Origin: Mesorhizobium sp. M1C.F.Ca.ET.210.01.1.1
Lineage (GTDB): Bacteria > Pseudomonadota > Alphaproteobacteria > Rhizobiales > Rhizobiaceae
Length of the DNA stretch: 64,000 bases
Assembly (NCBI RefSeq): GCF_004791585.1
Contig: NZ_SRUU01000016.1
Coordinates: forward strand, 1-64,000
Direction of reading: 5' to 3'
Part shown: one piece after another, positions 63,687 to 64,000 of the stretch
Layout: the number at the start of each line of letters is the position of its first letter
Position numbering within the stretch: position 1 is the stretch's first letter
Program-made: the position numbers and the translations under genes
Notes under the pieces: model-generated
Databases searched by the model: none
Told to the model about the DNA's origin: nothing
The model's input: only the letters and a program-made list of their open reading frames with translations

Positions 63687-64000
63687 TCATTTCGCAGCCG
63701 CGTTGGCGCGCGCCTTCTTCTTCTCGTAGCGGGCCTGCATGCGCGCCTCGCCGTCCTTGCTGCCGTCGTGGAAGGTGCCGAACCAGCGGTCGAAGGGGAT
63801 CAGGCCGTCGCCGTAGTTCACCTCGAAATATTTGTGGTGGAGGTAGTGGATGTAGGCGTGGCTATCGACGGTTCTGTCCTCGGTCAGCTCGATCTTGTCG
63901 AAGCCGACATGGCCGGGAATGGCGCCGAAGCCCGCATAATGGAGCTGGTAGAGCGCCAGCAGCGGGTTCGACGGGATGATGAGATGCCAGAACGCCACGC
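63687..64000 (-). CDS. Fatty-acid hydroxylase/desaturase-type protein, C-terminal part (MocD-like)
   Basis: The last 103 residues of a gene that continues past the right edge. A histidine-cluster motif, 'AYIHYLHHKYFEVNYGDGLI', and the following 'PFDRWFGTFHDGS' are typical of the sterol desaturase/fatty-acid hydroxylase superfamily (membrane di-iron oxygenases). The tail is Lys/Ala-rich. It is upstream of the binding-protein gene on the same strand, with a 162-bp gap. In moc loci a hydrocarbon oxygenase (MocD) works with MocE, so this could be its partner. The start is outside the window. Confidence 0.8.
   Translation of the reverse strand, partial: VAFWHLIIPSNPLLALYQLHYAGFGAIPGHVGFDKIELTEDRTVDSHAYIHYLHHKYFEVNYGDGLIPFDRWFGTFHDGSKDGEARMQARYEKKKARANAAAK

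Overview
The window is high-GC DNA from an alphaproteobacterium of the order Rhizobiales, most likely Mesorhizobium or a close relative. The evidence is gene content: an Omp19-type lipoprotein, a BA14K remnant, DUF1127 small proteins, the order dapF-mtaB-ftsY-yciB, a rhizopine (moc)-like locus at the right edge, and many short palindromic intergenic repeats of rhizobial type. The assignment is by gene content only; no rRNA or tRNA was seen.

Left part (1-14.9 kb): an isochorismatase-fold hydrolase, a LysR regulator divergent from an MFS exporter, a large amidase, then two envelope-anchored repeat proteins (Sel1 and WD40). Next come four tandem genes for 29-35 residue peptides (9355-10048). All carry a lasso-peptide-type leader (YEKPxLVxxGxLSxVTA) and short variable tails. 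They have their own promoter-like sequence and an internal terminator, and no maturation enzyme lies in the window. They face a membrane-anchored protein with an SdrD-B-like and a jelly-roll-like domain. xth, zapE, an Omp19 homologue and a VOC protein follow.

Core block (15-26 kb): an MBL-fold hydrolase and a DUF1328 peptide lead into dapF-mtaB-ftsY-yciB and two flavoprotein genes. ftsY carries two copies of a palindromic repeat inserted in frame. A gluconolactonase-like gene, a DUF1127 gene and a hydrolase follow. Then comes a non-homologous end-joining cluster: ligD, ku, and a MerR/TPR-like protein overlapping ku.

Middle (30-43.6 kb): a groEL without groES, a GNAT enzyme, a BA14K remnant, an aldo/keto reductase, a GST, an hsp20, a flavin monooxygenase and a DUF922 protease. 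A four-gene sugar ABC transporter operon follows, with a LacI-type operator upstream.

Right part (43.6-64 kb): two TPR regulators with different DNA-binding domains flank DUF1127-type small genes. Then come an MFS carrier, an ankyrin protein, GNATs, a LysE exporter, a CPA2 antiporter fused to a USP domain, a DUF2270 protein, a membrane diguanylate cyclase, a second amidase, a sulfotransferase and an extradiol-dioxygenase-like VOC protein. The edge holds a moc-like group: desaturase/hydroxylase, rhizopine-type binding protein and MocE-type Rieske ferredoxin.

At least four families of palindromic repeats lie between genes. Some create false N-terminal extensions on neighbouring reading frames, so several starts here were moved downstream.
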